Part shown: piece by piece, positions 1 through 7,129 of the stretch | How the letters are laid out: each line of letters opens with the position of its first letter | How positions within the stretch are numbered: position 1 is the first letter of the stretch | Notes under the pieces: model-generated | What the model was told of the DNA's origin: nothing | The model's database searches: none | The model's input: only the letters and a program-made list of their open reading frames with translations | Translations under genes and position numbers: made by a program | From: JAABSQ01 sp964573705 | Lineage (GTDB): Bacteria > Desulfobacterota > Desulfobacteria > Desulfobacterales > Desulfococcaceae | Reading direction: 5' to 3' | Assembly (NCBI GenBank): GCA_964573705.1 | Contig: CAZNLT010000077.1 | Span: 1-26,355, forward strand | Length of the DNA: 26,355 nt

Positions 1-810
1 GTGACCGGATACGGCCAGACCGGCCCCCTGCGGGATCGGGCCGGGCACGACGTCAACTACCTGGCCCTGGCCGGAGTGCTGGATCAGATCGGGGAGAAGG
101 ACCGGCCGCCGGTCATCCCCGGGGTGCAGCTGGCGGATATCGCCGGTGGGGGCATGTACGGGGCCATCGGCATTCTGCTGGCGCTGCTCGCCCGGGAGCG
201 GACCGGCAAGGGCCAGTACATCGATATTTCGATGACGGACGGGATGGTGAGCCTGTTGCCCATTCCGCTGTTTCTCAAGCAGCTGCTGGGGACCTTTCCC
301 AAGCGCTCCAATGGCATGCTCAGCCACCGGTATGCCTGCTATAATACTTATGAAACCGCCGACGGCAGGTATCTATCGGTCGGGGCGGTGGAAAGCCGGT
401 TCTGGAGCCGAATCTGCGATCATTTCGGTGTGCCCGAGTTCATTCCTTTGCAATATGATGAGCCGCGTCGGGAAGAGCTCATCGCTTTTTTCAGGACGAT
501 TTTTCGAAAGAAGGTATTGGCTGAGTGGCAGCCGGAACTGGCCGAACTGGATGCCTGCTGTGAACCGGTTCTGCACCCGGAGGAGGTGATGGCGTCGGAT
601 CTCTTCCGGGAACGGGAAATGGTCATCGAAACCCCGCAAGCGGAGGACCACTCGCCCCCGACTCTGGGGGTTCCGGTCAAGCTGAGCGACACCCCGGGGT
701 CGGTCCGCACCCGGCCGGCGGAATTCGGGGCAAACACCCGGGAAATTCTGAAAAGCCTCGGTTATTCGGATACGCAGATCGATTCCCTGGCCAAAGCAGA
801 GGTGATTTAG
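1..810 (+). CDS. CaiB/BaiF class III CoA-transferase, alpha-methylacyl-CoA racemase-like (5' truncated by window)
   Basis: The reading frame is open at the left edge and 269 residues are visible. Family members are about 360-400 residues, so roughly the first 110 are missing and the GTG at base 1 is almost certainly internal. The visible part matches alpha-methylacyl-CoA racemase (AMACR/MCR) closely: GYGQTGP, then RAGHDVNYLALAGVL (His16), then LADIAGGG (Asp46). The His and Asp are 30 residues apart, as are the catalytic His126 and Asp156 of mycobacterial MCR. RTGKGQYIDISM and the C-terminal NTREILKSLGYS segment are also typical. AMACR epimerises the 2-methyl centre of branched acyl-CoA thioesters in the cytoplasm. 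A CoA-transferase of the same family is the main alternative. It is followed by a promoter-like sequence and a structured spacer. Confidence 0.85.
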   Translation: MTGYGQTGPLRDRAGHDVNYLALAGVLDQIGEKDRPPVIPGVQLADIAGGGMYGAIGILLALLARERTGKGQYIDISMTDGMVSLLPIPLFLKQLLGTFPKRSNGMLSHRYACYNTYETADGRYLSVGAVESRFWSRICDHFGVPEFIPLQYDEPRREELIAFFRTIFRKKVLAEWQPELAELDACCEPVLHPEEVMASDLFREREMVIETPQAEDHSPPTLGVPVKLSDTPGSVRTRPAEFGANTREILKSLGYSDTQIDSLAKAEVI

Positions 811-834
811 GCTTTGTTTTCTCCGGGAAGGGAC

Positions 835-864
835 TTGACATGACACGGATGAGAATAATATTAA
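835..864 (+). promoter_or_regulatory. Candidate sigma70 promoter for the NifX-like/NifU-like/FmdB operon
   Basis: A perfect TTGACA (835-840) is followed after 18 bases by TATTAA (859-864). TAATAT at 856-861, with 15-bp spacing, is an overlapping alternative. The site lies between the upstream CoA-transferase stop and the gene starting at 982. It predicts a leader of about 110 nt containing inverted repeats. This is sequence inspection only. Confidence 0.45.
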
Positions 865-934
865 AGCCGTTTCAAAAACGAGACCAACGGGTGATCTCGG
901 CTTTTCAAGACGGAGTGAAAGCCCGACGGGTTTC
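863..934 (+). other. Structured intergenic leader with nested inverted repeats
   Basis: AAAGCCG (863-869) can pair with CGGCTTT (898-904). An inner CGAGA (879-883) can pair with TCTCG (895-899), and this overlaps the outer stem by two bases, so the two pairings partly compete. A second hairpin follows: GAAAGCCC (917-924) with GGGTTTC (928-934). The first stem ends in TTTT (902-905) and could terminate transcription from the CoA-transferase gene. Together they could form a leader structure for the operon starting at 982. I do not recognise a known riboswitch here. Confidence 0.35.
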
Positions 935-981
935 ATTTCCTATGAACTATTTCCAACTTGACGAAACGGAGAATTTTCATT

Positions 982-1362
982 ATGAAAATCGCTTTTCCTT
1001 GCCAGGAAAACAACGGTCTCGAGAGCCCGGTGTACAGCCATTTCGGTTCGGCGCCCTTTTTTATCGTGGTCGATCCGGAAACCGGGGATATCGAGGCGAT
1101 CACCAATCAGGACCTTCATCACGCCCACGGCCACTGCCAGCCGTTGCTGGCGCTGGGCGGCAGACCGGTGGACGCGGTGGTGGTCGGCGGTATCGGCAAA
1201 GGCGCGCTTTTTAAGCTCAACAATTCAGGAGTGACCGCCTATCGCGCGGTCGAAGGCACGGTTTCCGAAAACCTGGAGTTGATCCGATCGGGCAGACTGC
1301 CCCAATTCACCATGGATCATACCTGCTCCGGGCATGACGGCGGCCACCAATGCATACATTAG
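982..1362 (+). CDS. NifX/NifB-type dinitrogenase iron-molybdenum cofactor family protein
   Basis: This 126-residue protein begins MKIAFPCQ and matches the NifX/NafY/NifB C-terminal family (Nitro_FeMo-Co, PF02579): an N-terminal beta strand, a VYSHFGSAPFF segment, a VDAVVVGGIGKGA segment and a C-terminal region after about residue 100. Family members bind or carry iron-sulfur or FeMo-cofactor-like clusters. Many non-diazotrophs have small stand-alone versions of unknown role. The C terminus, HTCSGHDGGHQCIH, is rich in His and Cys and is a plausible metal site. I chose the ATG at 982 because GGAGA (968-972) sits 9 bases upstream; an in-frame TTG at 958 has no better support. It is followed after 11 bases by a NifU-like scaffold gene, which supports a role in Fe-S or metal-cluster handling. 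No nitrogenase genes are visible. Confidence 0.8.
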   Translation: MKIAFPCQENNGLESPVYSHFGSAPFFIVVDPETGDIEAITNQDLHHAHGHCQPLLALGGRPVDAVVVGGIGKGALFKLNNSGVTAYRAVEGTVSENLELIRSGRLPQFTMDHTCSGHDGGHQCIH

Positions 1363-1373
1363 AGGACGTATAA

Positions 1374-1805
1374 ATGGATCAGACTCAGGTAATCGACTCG
1401 AACAATGCGGCGGAAATTCACAAAATGCTGGCCGAATCCGGATATTCGGAAAAGGCCATCGATTATTTCCTTGAAAAACCCTATATGGGCGATCTGCCGG
1501 ATGCCGATCAGGTCTCTCAGATGGTCGGTTCCTGCGGAGATACGATGGGCATCTACCTGAAGGTGGAGGAAGGGGTGATTCAGGATGCCCGCTACCAGGT
1601 CCTGGGATGTCCGGGCGCCATTGCTTCCGCCATGGCCGCGGTGGACCTGGTGAAGGGAAAGTCGATTCCGGAAGCCCGAAAGCTCACCGACGGGGACATC
1701 TTTCGATTACTTGAGGAGATCCCGCCCAAAAAACATCACTGCATCCAGCTGGCGGTCAAGACCCTTCAGAAAGCCCTGGATGAGTATGAACACAAAGCCC
1801 GATAA
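1374..1805 (+). CDS. NifU/IscU-like iron-sulfur cluster scaffold protein
   Basis: This 143-residue protein carries the three conserved cysteines of the IscU/NifU N-terminal scaffold: Cys54 in GSCGDTM, Cys79 in LGCPGAIAS and Cys123 in KHHCIQLAV. The Asp in GDTM (residue 56) matches the conserved acidic residue next to the first cysteine. The family assembles transient 2Fe-2S or 4Fe-4S clusters and passes them to apoproteins in the cytosol. The ~40-residue N-terminal helical extension before the fold is longer than in classical IscU. There is no C-terminal NifU (NFU) or ferredoxin domain. An AGAGGA Shine-Dalgarno overlaps the stop of the preceding NifX-like gene. Small single-domain IscU-like proteins next to NifX-family proteins are common in anaerobes. 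The specific client is unknown. Confidence 0.82.
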   Translation: MDQTQVIDSNNAAEIHKMLAESGYSEKAIDYFLEKPYMGDLPDADQVSQMVGSCGDTMGIYLKVEEGVIQDARYQVLGCPGAIASAMAAVDLVKGKSIPEARKLTDGDIFRLLEEIPPKKHHCIQLAVKTLQKALDEYEHKAR

Positions 1806-1822
1806 CATGAAAGGGGTATACC

Positions 1823-2074
1823 ATGCCGCTGTTTGATTTTCTCTGTGCCGACTGCGGGGAGAAAAGCGAAATTCTGGTCACCGGCGCCGGGGTCGAAATG
1901 AAATGCGCCTCCTGCGGAAGCCTGAACCTGAAAAAGCTTCTGTCGGCGCCCTCTTCTCTGTCCGGGGCGGCCCATGCCGGTATGCCCGGCCCCGGAGACA
2001 CCGGCTGCTGCGGCTCTTCGCCCGGCCATTCCGGATGCGCCGGTCCCGGCAGCTGCTGCGGAAAAACACCTTAG
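1823..2074 (+). CDS. FmdB-family zinc-ribbon protein with Cys/Gly-rich tail
   Basis: This 83-residue protein starts MPLFDFLCADCG. Cys8 and Cys11 form one CxxC knuckle, and Cys28 and Cys31 (KCASCGS) form the second. The short spacing is typical of FmdB/CxxC_CXXC_SSSS regulatory zinc ribbons. From about residue 41 the sequence is low-complexity, rich in Gly, Pro, Ser and Cys (GCCGSS, GSCCGK). This tail could bind additional metal or be disordered. AAAGGGG lies just upstream of the ATG. It is the last gene of the 982-2074 operon, directly before a strong terminator. FmdB was first seen near formamidase and formylmethanofuran dehydrogenase genes and is annotated as a possible regulator, but the function of most members is unproven. 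Confidence 0.75.
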   Translation: MPLFDFLCADCGEKSEILVTGAGVEMKCASCGSLNLKKLLSAPSSLSGAAHAGMPGPGDTGCCGSSPGHSGCAGPGSCCGKTP

Positions 2075-2088
2075 TCCCCCAATATCCG

Positions 2089-2110
2089 AGCCCGCTTCAG
2101 CGGGCTTTTT
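2089..2110 (+). terminator. Intrinsic terminator after the NifX/NifU/FmdB operon
   Basis: A perfect 7-bp stem, AGCCCGC (2089-2095) with GCGGGCT (2100-2106), has a TTCA tetraloop and runs directly into five T residues (2106-2110). It begins 14 bases after the FmdB stop codon, where the operon would be expected to end. Confidence 0.85.
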
Positions 2111-2118
2111 CGGTTTCA

Positions 2119-2140
2119 GCCGGGGGATTCATCCCCCGGC
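2119..2140. repeat. Second hairpin: perfect 10-bp inverted repeat
   Basis: GCCGGGGGAT (2119-2128) and ATCCCCCGGC (2131-2140) are exact reverse complements separated by TC. No T-run follows. It may back up the adjacent terminator or act on the opposite strand. The remaining intergenic sequence to 2471 shows no further gene that I can support, only the promoter-like region listed next. Confidence 0.5.
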
Positions 2141-2367
2141 AGCATTCGGTTTGAACCCTCCCAACGGCTTTAAAACCTCCCGGGAAAATGCCCGAAAAAA
2201 GGATTGGCATATTCAGAAAACCTGGCATCCTGTCTCATACTTCCGGTGTGCGTCTCACCTGCCCGATGCTACCGCTGAAGTAGACCTGCCATTCCACTTT
2301 GCCTGCTGATCTTTCCCTCGACGACACGCCATTATTCGCTTTTCACCGTTATCTCCGCTTTTTTTAG

Positions 2368-2410
2368 CGATATATATCGTTTGAGGGCACTGCCGATTTC
2401 ATGCTACAAA
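2368..2410 (+). promoter_or_regulatory. Candidate promoter with adjacent 12-bp palindrome upstream of methyltransferase
   Basis: CGATATATATCG at 2368-2379 is a perfect 12-bp palindrome. One base later TTGAGG (2381-2386) and, after 18 bases, TACAAA (2405-2410) make a modest sigma70-like promoter about 60 bases before the methyltransferase ATG. A palindrome abutting the -35 element is a typical position for a dimeric regulator. No regulator gene is present here to assign it to. Confidence 0.35.
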
Positions 2411-2471
2411 ACCGATAATGATCACGATAGGTTGCGAAATATTCACCTTTTCCCATAGGAGATGATTCTTC

Positions 2472-3467
2472 ATGAGCGGAACCGATTCGAGCCCGGGCAT
2501 GGTGCTGGAGATGTCTGGCTATTACTGGAAAACCTGCACCCTCCACGCCGGGGTCAAGCTGGATGTGTTCACTCTTCTCGGTGAGGACGCCCTCACCGGA
2601 GCGGCGGCGGCCGAGAAGCTGAAGGGGGACGCCGACGGCGTCACCCGGCTGCTCAACGCCCTGGCCGCCCTGGGTTTTTTGGATAAGTCCGAGGGCCGAT
2701 TTTCCAATACCCGCCTCAGCAGCACCTTTCTTTCCAAGGACTCCCCCCAGTATATCGGGTTCATGATTATGCACCATTACCATCTGGTGGAATCCTGGCG
2801 CCGGCTGGATGAGGCGGTCCTGAGCGGCCAGGCGGTTCGGGGCCGCATGTCTTTCAGCGACCCGGAATACCGGGAAAGTTTTCTGATGGGGATGTTCAAC
2901 CTGGCCATGGGGCTGGCCCCGAAGCTGGCGCCGAAGATCGATCTGTCGGGCAAACACCGCCTGCTCGATCTGGGCGGGGGCCCCGGCACCTACGCCATCC
3001 ACTTCTGCAAGCACAATCCCGAATTGAAGGCGGTCGTCTTCGATCTGCCCACCACCCAGCCCTTTGCCGAAAAGACCATTGCACGGTTCGAACTCTCCGA
3101 CCGCATCGAATTTATCGGCGGTGATTATCTGGAAGACGACATCCCCGGCGCCTATGACGTGGTCTGGCTCTCCCACATTCTTCACGGGGAGGGGCCGGAG
3201 GACTGTCGAAAGCTGGTGAAAAAGGCGACCTCGGTGCTGAATCCGGGCGGTTTCATCATTATTCATGAATTTATTCTGAACAACAGCGAGGACGGACCTG
3301 TTTTTCCGGCAGTTTTTTCTCTGAACATGCTTCTGGGTACCGAACAGGGCCGGGCCTATTCGGAACAGGAACTCTCGGCCATGATGATCGAGGCGGGCGC
3401 CGGGAACATCCGCAGGATTCCCGTGGATACCCCCAACGATTCCGGCATTCTCATTGGCGAAATATAA
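2472..3467 (+). CDS. SAM-dependent O-methyltransferase (Methyltransf_2-like) with winged-helix dimerisation domain
   Basis: This 331-residue protein has the two-domain layout of plant-type and bacterial small-molecule O-methyltransferases. An N-terminal alpha-helical winged-helix dimerisation domain spans roughly residues 10-100 (KLDVFTLLGE, then GVTRLLNALAALGFL and FSNTRLSSTFL). A Rossmann SAM-binding domain follows, with motif I LLDLGGGPGTYA at 164-175, an acidic residue ending the next strand (VVFDLP), and a GDYL segment. SHILHGEG (His235, His238) lies where the family has its catalytic histidine. AGGAG (2457-2461) precedes the ATG by 10 bases. It is transcribed alone, with spacers of about 400 and 195 bases on either side. 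Its substrate cannot be read from sequence. Related enzymes act on quinones, porphyrin-type rings, phenols or catechols. Confidence 0.8.
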   Translation: MSGTDSSPGMVLEMSGYYWKTCTLHAGVKLDVFTLLGEDALTGAAAAEKLKGDADGVTRLLNALAALGFLDKSEGRFSNTRLSSTFLSKDSPQYIGFMIMHHYHLVESWRRLDEAVLSGQAVRGRMSFSDPEYRESFLMGMFNLAMGLAPKLAPKIDLSGKHRLLDLGGGPGTYAIHFCKHNPELKAVVFDLPTTQPFAEKTIARFELSDRIEFIGGDYLEDDIPGAYDVVWLSHILHGEGPEDCRKLVKKATSVLNPGGFIIIHEFILNNSEDGPVFPAVFSLNMLLGTEQGRAYSEQELSAMMIEAGAGNIRRIPVDTPNDSGILIGEI

Positions 3468-3589
3468 AAAGGGTATCTGGACTGAACCGTTCCAGGTCGG
3501 GTTCTCCCATTCCACCGATCTGCCTGGAGTCGGTTCGGCTCAAACTGGGGAATTCCTTTTTTAAAATATTTTGCTGTGGATATGCCGCC

Positions 3590-3617
3590 CTAACACAATT
3601 CTAACATAAGTCGTCCA
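3590..3617 (+). promoter_or_regulatory. 11-bp-phased direct repeats resembling a Pho box
   Basis: CTAACA (3590-3595), CTAACA (3601-3606) and a degenerate CGTCCA (3612-3617) recur with an exact 11-base period and AT-rich spacers. PhoB/PhoP-type response regulators bind direct repeats of similar size on one helix face, with the same spacing. The repeats lie 46-73 bases before the ATG of the solute-binding/VWA lipoprotein gene. This is an analogy, not a confirmed site. Confidence 0.35.
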
Positions 3618-3662
3618 TAATACCGCGTCAGTCCAATTCATACCAACCATGGGGGGCATTTT

Positions 3663-5309
3663 ATGAAAGCGATGATACGGATGGTACGGCAGCGGCGAAC
3701 CCTACCGGTGCTGTTGACGGCGCTTTTGGTGGTATTCGGGGCCTGCGGCGACAAAGAAACAGAAACCGGTGTTCAACCCATCGGCGGATCCAAACCCGGG
3801 CCTCGGCTGACCATTGTTTCCGGCTCCGAAAACAAGGGCCTGGAGCCCTTGGTTCGGGAATTCGCCCGAAAAGAAGGGGCGGATATCCGCATGGCCTACA
3901 TGGGCAGCATCGACATGACCCTGATGCTGGCGGATCAGGGGGCGGCGATGGAGTATGACGCGGTCTGGCCCGCCAATTCCATCTGGATCACCCTGGGCGA
4001 CCGGAACAAGGTGGTCAAGCAGGCGGAAAGCATCATGCGGTCGCCGGTGGTGCTGGGAATCAAGAAGCCGGCGGCCGAGCGCCTGGGCTGGACCGACAAG
4101 GATATCACCATTTCCGATATTCTGGAGGCCACCGAAGCCGGGCGGCTCCGCTTTGCCATGACCTCGGCCACCCAGTCCAATTCCGGGGCCAGCGCCTATC
4201 TCGGCTTTCTGTATGCCATGGCCGGGGCCGAGGAGGTGCTCCGGATGGAGGACCTCCAGGACCCCCAAGTGCAGGAAAAAGTCAAAAAGCTGCTTTCCCG
4301 GGTCGATCGATCCTCCGGTTCCAGCGGCTGGCTGAAAGAAGCCCTGGTCGATCATTACGACCGGTTTCAGGGGATGTTCAACTATGAGGCCATGATCATC
4401 GAGGCCAACCGCCAGCTCGTCCGGAAAGGGCGGGAGCCGCTCTATGCGGTCTACCCCACCGACGGCATCATGATCGCCGACTCTCCCCTCGGATATGTGG
4501 ACAAAGGGGACCCGGCCAAGGAGGCCCTGTTTCGAAAGCTTCAGACCTTTCTGCTGTCGGATGCGGTTCAGGATGAAATTTTGCGACAGGGCCGTCGCAC
4601 CGGACTGATCGGGATTCAGGTAGACAAGGTGGACAAAGCCGTCTTCAACCCGGCCTGGGGGATCGACATCGAGCGCATCATTTCACCGGTGCCCACCCCG
4701 AGCGAACCGGTGATCCGGGAGGCACTGGAGCTCTACCAGACCGTCCTTCGAAAACCCTCCATCACCGCCTATGTGCTGGATGTCTCCGGCAGCATGAAGG
4801 GCCGGGGCATCAACGACCTCAAGGCCGCCATGACCACCCTGCTCGATCCCGACCAGGCCAAGCGATACATGCTTCAGCCGTCGCCCAAAGACGTCCATAT
4901 CATTATCCCCTTCAACAGCGCCCCCCTGCGGGGGCTTCGGGCCGAGGGCAATTCCCCCGAGGTGCTGGGCCGGCTTCTCGGATTCGTCCAGGGCCTCTCC
5001 TCGGGCGGGGGCACCAATATCTATCAGGCTGCTGTCAAGGCCCTGGAGGTCATCAGCCGGGAAAAGAATGTGGAGGACTATTTTCCCGCGGTCATTCTGA
5101 TGACCGACGGCAAATCCAGCGGCGCGGTCGGGGAGCTTCAAGCCGCCATGAGCCGGCTGCCCATGGGGTCGGATATTCCGATTTTCTCCATCACTTTCGG
5201 GGAGGCGGATGAATCCCAGCTGCGGGAAATTTCAGAAATCTCGGTGGGCCGGGTCTTTCCCGGGCACGATCTGGTCAAGGCCTTTCGCAACGCCAAGGGG
5301 TACAATTGA
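3663..5309 (+). CDS. Lipoprotein fusing a solute-binding-protein domain to a von Willebrand factor A domain
   Basis: This protein has 548 residues. Residues 1-27 are a signal peptide ending in the lipobox FGAC, with Cys28 as the lipidation site, so it is likely anchored on the periplasmic face of a membrane. Residues about 47-345 resemble a type 2 periplasmic binding protein (SBP_bac_11-like): RLTIVSGSENKGLEPLV, YDAVWPANSIWI, a Thr/Ser-rich SATQSNSGASAYLGFL ligand loop, and AVYPTDGIM. Residues about 365-545 form a VWA domain with a complete MIDAS metal site: DVSGS (Asp373, Ser375, Ser377), GGGTN (Thr451) and MTDGKSSG (Asp482). No permease or ATPase gene is nearby, so it is more likely a sensor or adhesion-type component than a classical uptake protein. 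It is the first gene of an operon with an XpaC-like gene (24-base gap) and a second binding protein. Combinations of this kind occur in Ter/TelA-type stress clusters. The ligand is unknown. Confidence 0.82.
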   Translation: MKAMIRMVRQRRTLPVLLTALLVVFGACGDKETETGVQPIGGSKPGPRLTIVSGSENKGLEPLVREFARKEGADIRMAYMGSIDMTLMLADQGAAMEYDAVWPANSIWITLGDRNKVVKQAESIMRSPVVLGIKKPAAERLGWTDKDITISDILEATEAGRLRFAMTSATQSNSGASAYLGFLYAMAGAEEVLRMEDLQDPQVQEKVKKLLSRVDRSSGSSGWLKEALVDHYDRFQGMFNYEAMIIEANRQLVRKGREPLYAVYPTDGIMIADSPLGYVDKGDPAKEALFRKLQTFLLSDAVQDEILRQGRRTGLIGIQVDKVDKAVFNPAWGIDIERIISPVPTPSEPVIREALELYQTVLRKPSITAYVLDVSGSMKGRGINDLKAAMTTLLDPDQAKRYMLQPSPKDVHIIIPFNSAPLRGLRAEGNSPEVLGRLLGFVQGLSSGGGTNIYQAAVKALEVISREKNVEDYFPAVILMTDGKSSGAVGELQAAMSRLPMGSDIPIFSITFGEADESQLREISEISVGRVFPGHDLVKAFRNAKGYN

Positions 5310-5333
5310 TTCACGGAATCGGGAGAAGGGCCT

Positions 5334-5972
5334 ATGACGGAGATTTCAAGACAGCTCATTGCGGGATCGGCGGCGGCCGTCTGCCTGGCCGTTCTCGCCA
5401 CCCAAAGCGATTTTGTCTTCTGGTTCAATCTGATCATCTCGGCCGCCATCGGGCTGGGGACCTATTTCACCATTCCGAAAAAGCGGTCTCCCCGAGAGAT
5501 TGAGGTAGCCCCGGGGATCACTCAGGACCGGCTGGACGCGGCCCTGGAAACGGTGGCCGACTACCAGGACCGGTTCCGGGTGCTGATCAGCCGAACCGCC
5601 GATCCCGGTGCCAAGGGGATGATTCGGGACCTGCGGAACATGTTGAAAAAAATCGGCGGCCATTTTCGAGAAGATCCCCGGGATTTGACGAACAGCTCCA
5701 CCCACATGTTCCTGGACCAATACCTGCCCCGCTCCTTTGACCTGTTGTCCAAATATGTGCGGCTGTCCCATGCGACCCGGGATGCCGCCGGACGGGAGCA
5801 GCTCGCGAATGCGGAGACCGCCATCCGTCGTATTCAGGCCGGTTTCCAGGAGTTTTACCGCAAATGCCTTCAAAATGATTTCATCGATCTCGAGGTGGAG
5901 AGTGAGACCCTCAACGCCATCATGGATATGGATTTTCCCGAGTTGGATGCCCGTGAAAGGAGCGACCATTGA
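5334..5972 (+). CDS. XpaC-family (5-bromo-4-chloroindolyl phosphate hydrolysis) membrane protein
   Basis: This 212-residue protein has two predicted membrane segments near the N terminus (about 7-23 and 27-47), followed by a basic stretch (PKKRSPR) and a long helical cytoplasmic domain. The pattern of the helical part matches XpaC (PF10112): YLPRSFDLLSKYVRLS, then ETAIRRIQAGFQEFYRKCL and a terminal acidic DLEVESETLNAIMDMD. XpaC was named from a Bacillus phenotype; its biochemical role is not established. In many genomes it is paired with TelA (toxic anion resistance). Comparative-genomics work places both in Ter-type membrane stress systems together with VWA proteins. GGGAGAAGGG precedes the ATG, and the stop overlaps the next gene start, so the three genes are probably co-translated. 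No TelA gene is visible downstream. Confidence 0.78.
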   Translation: MTEISRQLIAGSAAAVCLAVLATQSDFVFWFNLIISAAIGLGTYFTIPKKRSPREIEVAPGITQDRLDAALETVADYQDRFRVLISRTADPGAKGMIRDLRNMLKKIGGHFREDPRDLTNSSTHMFLDQYLPRSFDLLSKYVRLSHATRDAAGREQLANAETAIRRIQAGFQEFYRKCLQNDFIDLEVESETLNAIMDMDFPELDARERSDH

Positions 5973-7066
5973 AAAAATTCATCGGCCCGATCATTTTTCT
6001 GCTGGTGGCCGCGGTATTCGGCGTCAAATATTTCATGGGCGGGATGGATGCGGTGGAAAAACCCGGACCCCGGTCGACGGTGGAGGTTTCCGCCTTTGTG
6101 GGCGGCGAAAAGATGGCTTACCTGGCTAACCCGGAGGTCAGCCGGATTCTGCTGGAGCGCCACGGCATCCGCCTCAACCCGGTCAAGGCCGGGTCCATCG
6201 AAATGGTCGCCACCCTTCCGACCACCGGCAAAGACGCCCTCTGGCCGAGCAACCAGATCGCCGTGGAAATGTACCGGAACCGGGGCGGGGAAATGCTCTC
6301 CGAGGAGAACATTTTCAATTCCCCCATCGTAATCTATGCCTACGACATCGTTACCGACGCCCTGATCGAGCAGAAGATCGTGGTCAAACGGTCGGAAAGC
6401 TACTACATCGTCGATTTTCCGAGGCTGATTCGGCTGATTCAGGAGGGGAAGACCTGGAAGGAGATCGGCCTGCCCCAGCTTTTCGGCAAGGTGACCATCC
6501 ATTCCACCGATCCCACCCGATCCAATTCGGGAAACATGTTCGCCGGGTTGCTGGCCAATCTCTTCAACGGCGGCGCCGTGGTCGCCCAATCCGATTTGAA
6601 CACGGTCCTGCCCAAGCTACAGGAGTATTTCAGCCTTCGCGGATATATGGAGCGCAGCTCCGGGGATATCTTCAAGAATTTCATCACCACCGGGGTCGGG
6701 GCCAAGCCGATGATCGTGGGCTACGAAAACCAGCTGGTGGAGTTCACCCTGGAGAATGAAAAATACCGCGACTACCTGCGGGAAAAAATCCGCACCCTCT
6801 ACCCCGAACCGACCGTCTGGTCCTCCCACCCCATTATCGCCCTTACCCCCGAGGGGAAGCGGCTGATCGAGGCGATGAAGGACGAAGAACTCCAGAAGAT
6901 CGCCTGGGAACGGCACGGATTCCGCTCGGGCCTGATGGGGGTGGAAAACGACCCGGCGGTCCTCGACGTGCTGGGCATTCCCAAAGAGATCACCGCGGTC
7001 ATGCCGCTGCCGGATGCGACGGTCATGGAGGCGATTGTCGAGGGCATCGACGCGGAAAATTTATAG
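5969..7066 (+). CDS. Membrane-anchored solute-binding-like protein, third gene of the VWA/XpaC operon
   Basis: This 365-residue protein starts with TTG at 5969, overlapping the XpaC stop (TTGA). AAAGGAG at 5956-5962 is well placed for it. Residues 4-23 form an uncleaved signal anchor or signal peptide without a lipobox Cys. The rest looks like a type 2 periplasmic binding protein: VEVSAFVGGEKMAYL, DALWPSNQIAVEMYR, FNSPIVIYAYD, STDPTRSNSGNMFAGL (the same Thr/Ser/Asn-rich loop as in the first gene) and PMIVGYENQLVEF. It shares recognisable motifs with the binding domain of the first gene (the D-A-x-WPxN motif and the SNSG motif), so the two are probably diverged paralogues. It lacks the VWA domain. 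No transporter subunits accompany it. A terminator-like hairpin follows at once. Confidence 0.75.
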   Translation: MKKFIGPIIFLLVAAVFGVKYFMGGMDAVEKPGPRSTVEVSAFVGGEKMAYLANPEVSRILLERHGIRLNPVKAGSIEMVATLPTTGKDALWPSNQIAVEMYRNRGGEMLSEENIFNSPIVIYAYDIVTDALIEQKIVVKRSESYYIVDFPRLIRLIQEGKTWKEIGLPQLFGKVTIHSTDPTRSNSGNMFAGLLANLFNGGAVVAQSDLNTVLPKLQEYFSLRGYMERSSGDIFKNFITTGVGAKPMIVGYENQLVEFTLENEKYRDYLREKIRTLYPEPTVWSSHPIIALTPEGKRLIEAMKDEELQKIAWERHGFRSGLMGVENDPAVLDVLGIPKEITAVMPLPDATVMEAIVEGIDAENL

Positions 7067-7079
7067 AGAGGAAGTAACT

Positions 7080-7114
7080 GCGGGGAAGCCGGTGCTTCCC
7101 CGCTGAAAGTTTTT
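7080..7114 (+). terminator. Terminator hairpin of the VWA/XpaC operon
   Basis: GCGGGGAAGC (7080-7089) and GCTTCCCCGC (7094-7103) form a perfect 10-bp stem with a CGGT loop. A T-run follows at 7110-7114, displaced by six bases from the stem. It lies 14 bases after the operon stop and 16 bases from the convergent small gene, so it may serve both strands. Confidence 0.65.
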
Positions 7115-7129
7115 ATTGAATGCACGAGA

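Noticed and set aside
840..1214. Plus-strand frame starting at ATG 840
   Set aside because: It overlaps the NifX-like gene in another frame, shows no homology pattern and has an Arg/Gly-rich tail typical of a shadow; its start lies inside the putative promoter.
2364..3515. Long minus-strand open frame of 383 codons opposite the methyltransferase
   Set aside because: It is a by-product of high G+C; the plus-strand frame has clear family motifs and an RBS, while this one has none.
5346..5969. 207-codon minus-strand frame opposite the XpaC-like gene
   Set aside because: It is an antisense shadow; the plus-strand gene matches XpaC and is coupled to its neighbours.
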